This document shows, one piece after another, positions 1 to 7,243 of a DNA stretch of 32,969 nucleotides; the stretch's first letter is position 1, and each line of letters begins with the position of its first letter. The translations under genes and the position numbers were made by a program. Where the stretch lies: contig DASWED010000026.1 in the NCBI GenBank assembly GCA_036394995.1, positions 1 to 32,969 on the forward strand. Direction: 5' to 3'. The stretch comes from DASWED01 sp036394995. GTDB lineage: Bacteria; Actinomycetota; UBA4738; JACQTL01. The notes beneath the pieces were generated by a model. The model saw only the letters and a program-made list of their open reading frames with translations. It was not told the DNA's origin and did no database searches.

Positions 1-697
1 GGATGTCGAGCTCCTCCCGGAGCCGCTCCTCCACCTCGAAGCACGCCGGGGCCGCGACGTCCTCCAGGTTGATCCCGCCGAATCCCGGAGCGATCGCCCG
101 GGCCACGGCCACCAGCTCGTCGGGCCCGGAGACACGAACGCACACCGGATACGCGTCCACGTCGGCGAACTCCTTGAACAGGATGGCCTTCCCCTCCATC
201 ACGGGCAGGGCCGCCTCGGGGCCGATGTCGCCGAGGCCGAGCACGGCGGACCCGTCGGTGAGCACGGCCACGGAGTTCCCCTTCGTGGTGAGCTCCCAGA
301 CGCGCCCGGGGTCCTCCGCGATCGCGCTCGAGACCCGGCCGACACCGGGGGTGTACGCCATCGACAGGTCGTCCCGCGTTCGAAGGGGAACCCGCGGCGC
401 GATGGCGATCTTGCCGCCCTGGTGGATCTCGAAGACCCGGTCGGCCACCGAGCGGACCTCGACCCCCTCGACCGCCCGGGCCGCCGCCGCGACCTCCCGG
501 GCATGCCCCTCGTCACGGCACAGCACGGTGATGTCGCGCACCACCATCGTGATCCGGTGCTCGACCAGGTCGATCGCGCCGATGTTCCCCCCGGCCCGTC
601 CGATGGCCGTGGTCAGCCGCCCCAGCGTTCCGGGCGTGTTCGCCAGGTTCACCCGCAACGAGAACGTGTACCCGGCCGACGGGGTGATGGCTGCCAC
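1..697 (-). CDS. NAD-dependent malic enzyme with N-terminal ACT domain (3' end outside window)
   Basis: Malic enzyme oxidatively decarboxylates malate to pyruvate with reduction of NAD(P). About 232 N-terminal residues are visible; the NAD-binding half lies beyond the left edge. Residues ~8-85 form an ACT-like regulatory domain (GTLGRLTTAIGRAGGNIGAID). The malic domain follows, with Tyr-Thr-Pro-Gly-Val at 115-119, the substrate-binding and catalytic Lys segment GKAILFKEF (K170, K175) and the metal-binding LEDVAAP (E212, D213). The start is uncertain: GTG at 697 and an in-frame GTG at 706 are both possible, with a stop just upstream at 709-707. No strong ribosome site is seen. A -10-like TATGCT lies at 733-728. 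The ACT fusion is typical of actinobacterial and firmicute enzymes and suggests allosteric control by a small ligand, which I cannot name. Confidence 0.9.
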   Translation of the reverse strand, partial: MAAITPSAGYTFSLRVNLANTPGTLGRLTTAIGRAGGNIGAIDLVEHRITMVVRDITVLCRDEGHAREVAAAARAVEGVEVRSVADRVFEIHQGGKIAIAPRVPLRTRDDLSMAYTPGVGRVSSAIAEDPGRVWELTTKGNSVAVLTDGSAVLGLGDIGPEAALPVMEGKAILFKEFADVDAYPVCVRVSGPDELVAVARAIAPGFGGINLEDVAAPACFEVEERLREELDI

Positions 698-736
698 GTG
701 ACTCACTCAGCTCGAATGGAAGCGGGAAGCATAGCC

Positions 737-767
737 GCCGCCTCGGGCGGCCCCGCTACGAGGCGGC
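737..767 (-). terminator. GC-rich hairpin overlapping the stop of the 80-residue gene
   Basis: Perfect 9-bp inverted repeat, GCCGCCTCG at 737-745 and CGAGGCGGC at 759-767, with a 13-nt loop that contains the TAG stop (756-758) of the minus-strand small gene. There is no T-run after it, so it is at best a weak intrinsic terminator or a 3'-end protector. Confidence 0.35.
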
Positions 768-998
768 GCTGGAAGTGGTTCGCGGGATGCGGAGGGTGAC
801 CTCCTGGAACTCGTGATCCATGTCGACGTCGAGGACCACCGCGTGGAAGTCGCGGGACAGGTGGCCGATGAGGTCGAGCATCAGCTCCAGGGGCGCCACG
901 CCATCGGGGACGGGCAGGGAGACGACCGTCCCCTCGTCACGATCCGGGTCCGCCGGCCGGAGGCGGGCGTCGGGCTCCGTCGCTGCTGGATCGTTCAT
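756..998 (-). CDS. small hypothetical protein, 80 residues
   Basis: I do not recognise a family. The product is acidic, with a disordered N-terminus rich in Asp, Pro and Ala (1-25) followed by an alternating hydrophobic region (VAPLELMLDLIGHLSRDFHA, then VVLDVDMDHEFQEVTLRI) that reads like a helix plus two strands of a small alpha/beta domain. There is no signal peptide or membrane segment. A -10-like CATACT at 1015-1010 lies 11 nt before the ATG and no ribosome site is present, so the mRNA may be leaderless or nearly so. It sits between malic enzyme and the Crp/Fnr gene on the same strand. The coherent hydrophobic pattern favours a real gene, but this is not certain. Confidence 0.5.
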   Translation of the reverse strand: MNDPAATEPDARLRPADPDRDEGTVVSLPVPDGVAPLELMLDLIGHLSRDFHAVVLDVDMDHEFQEVTLRIPRTTSSAAS

Positions 999-1097
999 CG
1001 GAGCCCGACAGTATGGCGAGCGACCGGTCGGTGTCCGTCTAACAGTGAACCGACCGAGCGGCCTTCCTTCGCGGGGGGGACCCCTGTCGATGCCGGC

Positions 1098-1847
1098 CTA
1101 CGTGGCCCCCATGAGCCGCACGTACTCCCGGCGGACCGTCGCGTAGCACTCGCAGGCGGAATCCTCCAGGCTCTGACGGTCGAGGATCTTGATGTGGCCT
1201 CGCCGGTACTCGATGAGCCCGGCGCTCTGCAGCGTCCTGGCCGCGACCGTCACCGACGGCCGCGTCACGCCGAGCATGTCCGCCAGGAACTCCTGGGTCA
1301 GCTCGAAGTCATCCAGGCCACCGGCTCGATCGTGCGTCTCGAGGAGCCACTTCGCCGTGCGCTGCTGGATCTCGTGGACCCCGTTGCACGCGACGGCCTG
1401 GGAGATCTGCGCGAACAGGGCCTGGGTGTACGCGAGCATGACGCCCCGGAGCTTGCCGTCGCCCCCCGCCTCTGCCCGGAAGTGGTCGACGTTCATGACC
1501 AGCATCTCGCCGGGGACCTGGCCGATGGCCAGGGCGTTGCCCAGGCCCCCGCCCCCGAGGAACGCGTGGACCCCGACCATCCCTTCGAAACCGACCGTGG
1601 CCGTCTCGATGGGGGCCCCCTCGACGAGCGGGGTCATGAGCGAGATCACCCCGGAGAGAGGGAAGTACACATCGCGCATGGCTCGACCCGGCTCGATCAG
1701 GCGGTCGTGCGGCCGGATCGGCGTCCGGTGCATCGCGGAGAGCATGCGCACACGCTCTCCATTCGGAAGTGCATCGAGGAGGAGGTTCCCCGATCGCTCA
1801 GCAGTACCCGTCGCCGTCGACATCGACAGTCCCTTCGCAAGGGACAC
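1098..1847 (-). CDS. Crp/Fnr family transcriptional regulator
   Basis: A 249-residue regulator. An N-terminal cyclic-nucleotide-binding-like beta-barrel (~30-140; IRPHDRLIEPGRAMRDVYF, then GVISLM) is joined by the long dimer helix to a C-terminal winged helix-turn-helix (~180-240; LTQEFLADMLGVTRPSVTVA, then GLIEYRRGHIKILD). No cysteine cluster of the FNR [4Fe-4S] type is present, so direct oxygen sensing through such a cluster is unlikely; the effector is unknown. The ATG at 1823 (eight codons in) is an alternative start. The gene lies on the minus strand, upstream of and pointing away from the formate dehydrogenase operon. Such regulators often control respiratory genes, but no link to a target here is proven. 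Confidence 0.9.
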   Translation of the reverse strand: MSLAKGLSMSTATGTAERSGNLLLDALPNGERVRMLSAMHRTPIRPHDRLIEPGRAMRDVYFPLSGVISLMTPLVEGAPIETATVGFEGMVGVHAFLGGGGLGNALAIGQVPGEMLVMNVDHFRAEAGGDGKLRGVMLAYTQALFAQISQAVACNGVHEIQQRTAKWLLETHDRAGGLDDFELTQEFLADMLGVTRPSVTVAARTLQSAGLIEYRRGHIKILDRQSLEDSACECYATVRREYVRLMGAT

Positions 1848-1938
1848 TCACTGGAGTTCAGGGCCTGAAAGGCGGCTGACGTCGAAGCCCGACTGGCGGG
1901 TCCAGGACACCGGCAAGATCCGGTGGTTATCACCAACC

Positions 1939-1967
1939 ATCCTCGGCTTCCCGGTGGGGATCGTCAA
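1939..1967 (-). promoter_or_regulatory. possible sigma70-type promoter for the Crp/Fnr gene
   Basis: On the minus strand TTGACG (1967-1962) and GAGGAT (1944-1939) are separated by 17 nt. The -35 is good but the -10 is poor (A2 and T6 only). Predicted start of transcription is near 1932, giving a leader of roughly 85 nt. The rest of the 1848-2045 gap shows nothing else convincing. Confidence 0.3.
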
Positions 1968-2045
1968 TAGGAGGCGAACGGGATGGCGCGCCATCGACCC
2001 TGGGGGTCCCCTCGCGTCCCGTGAGACAGACCTCCGCCGGGAGGG

Positions 2046-2369
2046 CTACTGGCGGAGGCGGACCTCGAGCTTGTCGTCGGTGATGCGGGCCTCGTAGGCG
2101 GGTTGGGGGGCGGTGGCGGCCATGGACAGGGCCGCGCCCCGCCCGTGGCGGCCCCGCCGTCGGGCCGCCCACGACAGCGAGTACAGCCCCAGCGCCGCGA
2201 CATTCCCCGCCGCGTGCACGAACCCCACCCGCCTGGCCTCGCCGTCGGTGTCGACCCAGTCCGCGACGCCGGCCGCGGCCGTCCGCACGGCCGCCAGGGC
2301 TCCGAACCCGATCAGCTTCCTCGCCGCCGGCCGGCTCTCCTCGCCGCCGTCCCATCCCCGGTTGCATTC
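2046..2369 (-). pseudogene. DUF2231-like membrane protein remnant lacking its N-terminal part
   Basis: The minus frame encodes a stretch typical of the second half of DUF2231 membrane proteins: AARKLIGFGALAAVRTAAAG, then ADW, then GEARRVGFVHAAGNVAALGL and YSLSWAARRRG, with a hydrophilic tail ending in DDKLEVRLRQ. The first one or two helices of the family are missing. Upstream of about 2369 the frame runs into GC-rich sequence without family resemblance and without a clear ATG/GTG plus ribosome site. A short GTG-initiated ORF beginning inside the first helix is possible. I read it as a 5'-truncated gene, but an unusual short membrane protein cannot be excluded. Confidence 0.45.
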
Positions 2370-2472
2370 CCGGGCACGAGCCGGCCGAACCCCGGCCCCG
2401 AGGGTGTGCCCGCCGGACGGGGCGGGTAGGGACGAACTAGAGCCGCCCCGCGGGCGAGCAAGGAGGTTCCAC

Positions 2473-2958
2473 ATGAGCATGCTGGTGCGGCACGCCATGA
2501 CCGAGTCGCCCCAGACCGCGAAGTCGGACATGACCGCCGCCGACGCCGCCGGGCTGATGAAGCAGCTGGACATCGGTGTCGTCCCAGTGGCCGACGACGG
2601 CAAGCTGGTGGGACTGGTCACCGATCGCGACATCGTCACCCGGGTGGTGGCGGCCCGGCAGGACCCCGACGAGGTCAAGCTGGGCGACATCGCCACGAGG
2701 TCCCTCATCACCGTGACCCCGGACATGAAGCTCTCCGAGGCCCGGGAGATGATGGCCCAGAACAAGATCCGCCGGCTCCCCGTGATGAAGGGCGACGAGC
2801 TGGTGGGCATCCTGTCGCTCGGCGACATCGCCATCGCCGACGCCTCCGGCCGGGAGGTCGGCGAGGCCCTCGAGGAGATCTCGCAGTCGGGCTCCACCAC
2901 CGACATCTCGGGCGGCCCGGACCGCGGCACCCCCCAGCGGGTCCGCGAAGCCAGCTGA
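2473..2958 (+). CDS. tandem CBS-domain protein
   Basis: A 161-residue soluble protein made almost entirely of one CBS pair (Bateman module). CBS1 covers ~8-60 (DIGVVPVADDGKLVGLVTDR) and CBS2 ~72-125 (KIRRLPVMKGDELVGILSLG); a flexible Ser/Gly/Pro tail follows. CBS pairs bind adenosine nucleotides or SAM and act as energy-state sensors or regulators; no catalytic domain is attached here. The ATG start is supported by a perfect AGGAGG at 2461-2466, 6 nt upstream. It is followed by a 173-nt gap and then the formate dehydrogenase operon in the same direction. Stand-alone proteins of this type are common in Actinobacteria and are sometimes stress-induced. The partner is unknown. Confidence 0.9.
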   Translation: MSMLVRHAMTESPQTAKSDMTAADAAGLMKQLDIGVVPVADDGKLVGLVTDRDIVTRVVAARQDPDEVKLGDIATRSLITVTPDMKLSEAREMMAQNKIRRLPVMKGDELVGILSLGDIAIADASGREVGEALEEISQSGSTTDISGGPDRGTPQRVREAS

Positions 2959-3044
2959 CGGAAGCCGGGGGCAGACGACTCGGCCGCCACTCCGTCGTTT
3001 GCCACACGGCGGCCGGGGAACGAGAACAATTGGTCCCGATGCAA

Positions 3045-3080
3045 GCGACCGGCCGGTCGCCTCCGGGCGGCCGGTCTCGC
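3045..3080 (+). terminator. GC-rich hairpin between the CBS gene and fdhA
   Basis: GCGACCGGCC (3045-3054) can pair with GGCCGGTCtCGC (3069-3080) with one bulged T. The left part is also a perfect 16-bp palindrome (3045-3060). This gives two mutually exclusive folds. There is no T-run. It may end CBS-gene transcription or act in the fdhA leader; the remainder of 2959-3131 shows no clear promoter. Confidence 0.35.
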
Positions 3081-3131
3081 GTCGGGCCACCCCCGGGTTC
3101 GATTGACGTGTGAGAACGAAGGGAGGACCCG

Positions 3132-6100
3132 TTGGGCCTGCCGGATTCCGTGAGCCCGCCCTCGCGATGGCCCGCCCTCGACCAGCTGCGGAAACGCGAC
3201 GCCCAGGCCCACGGCGAGACGGCGTTCTCCAGGCGGAGCATCGAGCTCCGGCCCCGCACCGAGCGGGCCGACCAGGTCGTGAAGTCCATCTGCCCGTACT
3301 GCGCCGTGGGCTGCGGTCAGAACGTCTACGTGCAGGACGGCAGGATCACCGACATCGAGGGCGATCCCGACTCGCCGATCTCCCGCGGCCGCTTGTGCCC
3401 CAAGGGCGCCGCGACGTTCCAGCTGGTCACGGGGTCGTACCGGGCCCATCGCGTCCTGTACCGCCGGCCCTACGGCACCGACTGGGAGGAACTCCCCCTG
3501 GACCGGGCCATGGACATGCTGGCGGAACGGGTCAGGGCGGCCCGCGACGAGCACTGGGAAGCGGCCGACGACGACGGCAACCCGACGAACCGGACGCTGT
3601 CCATGGCCAGCCTCGGCGGCGCCACCCTCGACAACGAGGAGAACTACCTCATCAAGAAGCTGTTCACGGGCCTGGGGGTGGTGCAGGTCGAGAACCAGGC
3701 CCGCATATGACACAGCTCCACGGTCCCCGGTCTGGGGACCTCGTTCGGACGGGGCGGCGCCACGACCTTCCAGCAGGACCTGGCGAACAGCGACTGCATC
3801 GTGATCGAGGGGTCGAACATGGCCGAGTGCCACCCCGTCGGGTTCCAGTGGGTGATGGAGGCCAAGGAGCGGGGGGCCACGGTCATCCACGTCGACCCCC
3901 GGTTCACCCGCACCAGCGCGATGGCCGACCTCCACGTCCCGATCCGGGCGGGAACGGACATCGCGTTCCTGGGCGGGATCGTCCGGCACATCATCGAGAA
4001 CAACCGGTACTTCCGGGACTACGTCGTGCAGTACACGAACGCCCCGGTGATCGTCGACGAGGAGTTCCGGGACACCGAGGACCTCGACGGGCTGTTCAGC
4101 GGGTGGGACTCCGAACAGGGCGGGTACCGGGTGAAGTCCTGGCAATACCGCAACGCCCCGGTGGAGGGCTCGGCCGGCGACGTGGAGATGGTCCACGAAC
4201 AGGGCCAGGGCCAGGCCGGTGAGGGCCAGTCCAGCCAGCCGAGCTTCGCGGAGGAACGCGACGAGACGCTCGAGGACCCCCGGTGCATCTTCCAGATCAC
4301 CCGCCGGCACTTCTCCCGCTACACCCCGGAGATGGTCGAGGAGATCTGCGGGATCCCGAAGGAGATGTTCCTGAAGGTCGCCGAGGCCCTGTGCGACAAC
4401 TCCGGCCGCGAGCGGACCTCGGCGTTCGTGTACTCGGTGGGATGGACCCAGCACTCGAAGGGCGCCCAGTACATCCGGACCGCGTCGATCATCCAGCTGC
4501 TGCTGGGGAACATCGGTCGCCCCGGCGGCGGCATCATGGCCCTGCGGGGCCACGCCTCGATCCAGGGCTCCACCGACATCCCCACCCTGTACGACCTGCT
4601 GCCCGGCTACATGTCGATGCCGAAGGCCAAGCACGACCAGACGTTCGCCAAGTACCTGGAGAACAACACCGGCGCCTCGGGATGGTGGACGGAGCTCCCG
4701 AAGTACATCACCTCGACCCTGAAGGCCTGGTTCGGCCGGGCGGCCGGCCCGGGGAACGACTTCTGCTACGGCTACCTCCCGCGCACCTCGGGCGACCACT
4801 CCCACATGACCACCGTGGCGGACATGGCCGACGGCAACCTCACCGGGTACTTCGTGCTGGGGCAGAACCCGAGCGTCGGGTCGGTGCACGGGGCGTTGCA
4901 GCGCAAGGGCCTCCGAGAGCTGCAGTGGCTGGTGATCCGGGACTTCGCGCCGAACGAGACCGCGGAGTTCTGGAAGGACGCCCCGGAGATCCGGCGGGGG
5001 GAGGTCCGGCCCGAGGACATCGCCACCGAGGTCTTCTTCTTCCCCGCCGCGGCGCACACGGAGAAGGATGGATCGTTCACGAACACCCAGCGACTGGTGC
5101 AGTGGCACTGGAAGGCCGTGGAACCCCCCGGCGACTGCCGGAGCGATCTGTGGTTCATGTACCACCTGGGGCTCCGCCTGAAGGCCCTGTACGCCGATTC
5201 GCTGGAGTCGAGGGACCTCCCCATCAAGAACCTCACGTGGGAGTACCCGACGGAAGGCGAGCACCAGGAGCCGAACGCGGACGCGGTGCTGGCCGAGATC
5301 CACGGGTTCACCGTGGAGGACGGCGAGCCGGTCTCGGGGTACCTCGACCTGAAGGACGACGGCTCGACGGCGTGCGGGTGCTGGCTGTACTCCGGGATCT
5401 TCAAGGGCGGCGTGAACCAGGCCGCCCGGAGGAAGCCGGGCTCGCAGCAGTCGTGGGTGGCCCCGGAATGGGCGTGGGCCTGGCCGTCGAACCGCCGGAT
5501 CATGTACAACCGCGCGTCCGCGGACCCCGAGGGGAACCCCTGGTCGGACCGCAAGAAGTACGTCTGGTGGGACGCCGAGCAGGGCAAGTGGACCGGGGAG
5601 GACGTCCCCGACTTCATCGAGGACCGCCCGCCCTCGTACCGGCCGAAGCGCGGGGCCAGGGGGCTCGACACGATCAGCGGGATCGACCCGTTCATCCGGC
5701 AGGCCGACGGCAAGGGGTGGATCTACGTTCCCAGCGGGCTCATGGACGGCCCACTGCCGACCCACTACGAGCCCCAGGAGTCGGTCCTGGAGAACCCGCT
5801 GTACGGCCAGCAGTGCAACCCGGCCCGGTTCGAGTACGAACGAAAGGACAACCCGTACCACCGGGCCCACGACGACCCCCGGTTCCCGTACGTGATCACG
5901 ACGTACCGGCTCACCGAGCACCACACCGCTGGCGGCATGAGCCGGTGGCTGTCGTGGCTGTCCGAGCTCATGCCGGAGATGTTCTGCGAGGTCTCGCCCG
6001 AGCTGGCCGAGGAGCGGGGGCTGCACAACGGTGAGTGGGCCACGATCACCACGGCCCGGGCCGAGATCGAGGCGCGGGTCCTGGTGACTCGCCGCATCCG

Positions 6101-6437
6101 GCCCCTCCGGATGGGCAAGGGCGGGAAGCGGCTGGTCCACCAGATCGGCCTGCCGTACCACTGGGGATCGAAGGGACTGGTGACCGGCGACGCGGCGAAC
6201 GAGCTGGTCTCGATGCTGGCCGATCCCAACGTTTCGATCCAGGAGACGAAGGCCCTGACCGGAACCATCGCCCCCGGTCGCCGGAGCCGGATGCGTCGGG
6301 TGGTCACCTCGGGGCCGCTCGTGGAGGAGCTCCCCGAGGGCTCCGGCGCCCCCCGCGATCTCCCCGCCGTGGGCGCACGCCCCAGGGGCAAGCACGGCCT
6401 CGAAGCCCCGAAAGAGAAGGAAGGGGAGCAAGCGTGA
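3132..6437 (+). CDS. formate dehydrogenase catalytic (alpha) subunit, selenocysteine-containing, FdnG-like
   Basis: Oxidises formate to CO2 at a Mo or W bis-MGD site. The frame has one in-frame TGA at 3708-3710 (codon 193), exactly where FdnG/FdhF enzymes carry selenocysteine: ENQARI-U-HSSTVPGLGTSFGRG. It continues without a break to 6437, giving 1101 residues, close to E. coli FdnG. A [4Fe-4S] motif (CPYCAVGCGQNVYV, then GRLCPKG) opens the protein. FdnG-like motifs follow: NMAECHPVGFQWVMEAK, DPRFTRTSAMAD, GWTQHSKGAQYIRTASIIQL, GWAWAWP-like EWAWAWPSNRRIMYN, and FPYVITTYRLTEH. The TTG start follows GGGAGG (3121-3126). No Tat signal or hydrophobic N-terminus is present, unlike FdnG. An extra Gln/Gly/Ser-rich loop lies at ~340-377. 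The stop overlaps fdhB. Function is secure; that UGA is decoded as Sec is inferred from conservation and the hairpin after it. Confidence 0.95.
3708..3740 (+). promoter_or_regulatory. selenocysteine UGA and bacterial SECIS-like hairpin
   Basis: The UGA (3708-3710) is followed after 18 nt by a loop GGUCU (3729-3733) closed by a perfect 7-bp stem, GGUCCCC (3722-3728) with GGGGACC (3734-3740). The E. coli fdhF SECIS also presents a GGUCU-containing loop 18 nt after its UGA, so both spacing and loop agree with what SelB recognises. In the simplest fold the bulged U of the E. coli stem is absent. Confidence 0.85.
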
Positions 6438-7243
6438 GTGCCCCCACCGCTCAGAGAGGCTTCTTCACGGATACCACCGTCTGCATCGGGTGCAAGGCGT
6501 GCGAGGTGGCGTGCAAGGAGTGGAACCAGCTCCCGGACGACGGGTTCGTGTTCACCGGGATGTCCTACGACAACACCGCGACGCTGGGGGCCTCGACGTG
6601 GCGGCACGTGGCGTTCGTGGAGCGGCCGGTGGCGTTCGGCAACCAGGTCACGGCCGACGGGCAGTTCTCGTGGCTGATGATGTCGGACGTCTGCAAGCAC
6701 TGCCAGCGGGCCGGGTGCCTCGAGAACTGCCCCACGGGGGCCATCGTCCGGACCGAGTTCGACACGGTCTATGTCCAGCCCGACATCTGCAACGGATGCG
6801 GGTACTGCGTGGTGGGGTGCCCGTTCGGCGTGATCGACCGGCGAGAGGACGACGGCCGGGCCTGGAAGTGCACGCTGTGCTACGACCGGCTGAAGGGCGA
6901 CATGGAACCGGCCTGCGCGAAGGCCTGCCCCACGGACTCCATCCAGTTCGGAGACCTCCTGGAGCTCCGCCGGCGGGCGGAGGAACGGGTGGCCCGGCTC
7001 CACGAGCGGGGGCTCCGCGACGCGTACCTGTACGGCGTGGACGAGGCGAACCAGCCCGGGACCGAGGGGCTGAACGCGTTCTTCCTGCTGGTGGACCGGC
7101 CCGAGGTCTACAACCTCCCTCCCGACCCGGTGGCCCCGGCCAAGAAGGCGAAGGAGGCGTGGCTGTCGATGGCGGCGGCGGCGCTCGGGATGGCCGCGGC
7201 GGCGGTGGCGGCGGTGCTCTCGGGGAGGGGGACGGGCCGGTGA
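6434..7243 (+). CDS. formate dehydrogenase iron-sulfur (beta) subunit
   Basis: A 269-residue ferredoxin-like subunit that carries electrons from the catalytic subunit to the membrane subunit. Sixteen cysteines in four groups predict four [4Fe-4S] clusters: C17-IG-C20-KA-C23-EVA-C27; CKHCQRAGCLENCP; CNGCGYCVVGCP; and CTLC with CAKACP. A C-terminal hydrophobic helix (~243-262; WLSMAAAALGMAAAAVAAVL) is preceded by KKAKEAW. By the positive-inside rule this places the Fe-S domain in the cytoplasm. There is no signal peptide. The GTG start at 6434 overlaps the fdhA stop (GTGA) and an AAGGGGAG stretch lies just upstream. The next gene overlaps in the same way. Similar to FdnH/HybA-type subunits. Confidence 0.95.
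   Translation: MSAPTAQRGFFTDTTVCIGCKACEVACKEWNQLPDDGFVFTGMSYDNTATLGASTWRHVAFVERPVAFGNQVTADGQFSWLMMSDVCKHCQRAGCLENCPTGAIVRTEFDTVYVQPDICNGCGYCVVGCPFGVIDRREDDGRAWKCTLCYDRLKGDMEPACAKACPTDSIQFGDLLELRRRAEERVARLHERGLRDAYLYGVDEANQPGTEGLNAFFLLVDRPEVYNLPPDPVAPAKKAKEAWLSMAAAALGMAAAAVAAVLSGRGTGR

Noticed and set aside
3..701. Plus-strand frame opposite the malic enzyme
   Set aside because: Ser/Arg/Thr/Pro-rich shadow; the minus strand carries a clear ACT-malic enzyme.
1928..1944. Possible Crp/Fnr operator GGTGGTTATCACCAACC upstream of the regulator gene
   Set aside because: Symmetry is limited to TGGT/ACCA and does not fit TGTGA-N6-TCACA or TTGAT-N4-ATCAA; too weak to list.
2046..6431. Minus-strand reading frame open for almost 4.4 kb opposite fdhA
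   Set aside because: It is the mirror of a GC-rich coding strand: low-complexity Arg/Pro/Gly/Val/Leu sequence with no domain. Only its last ~100 residues (2046-2369), outside fdhA, resemble a real family (DUF2231).
3132..6437. fdhA as two genes or a nonsense-mutated pseudogene
   Set aside because: Homology is continuous in the same frame across the TGA, the TGA is at the conserved Sec site, and a SECIS-like stem follows at the right distance.
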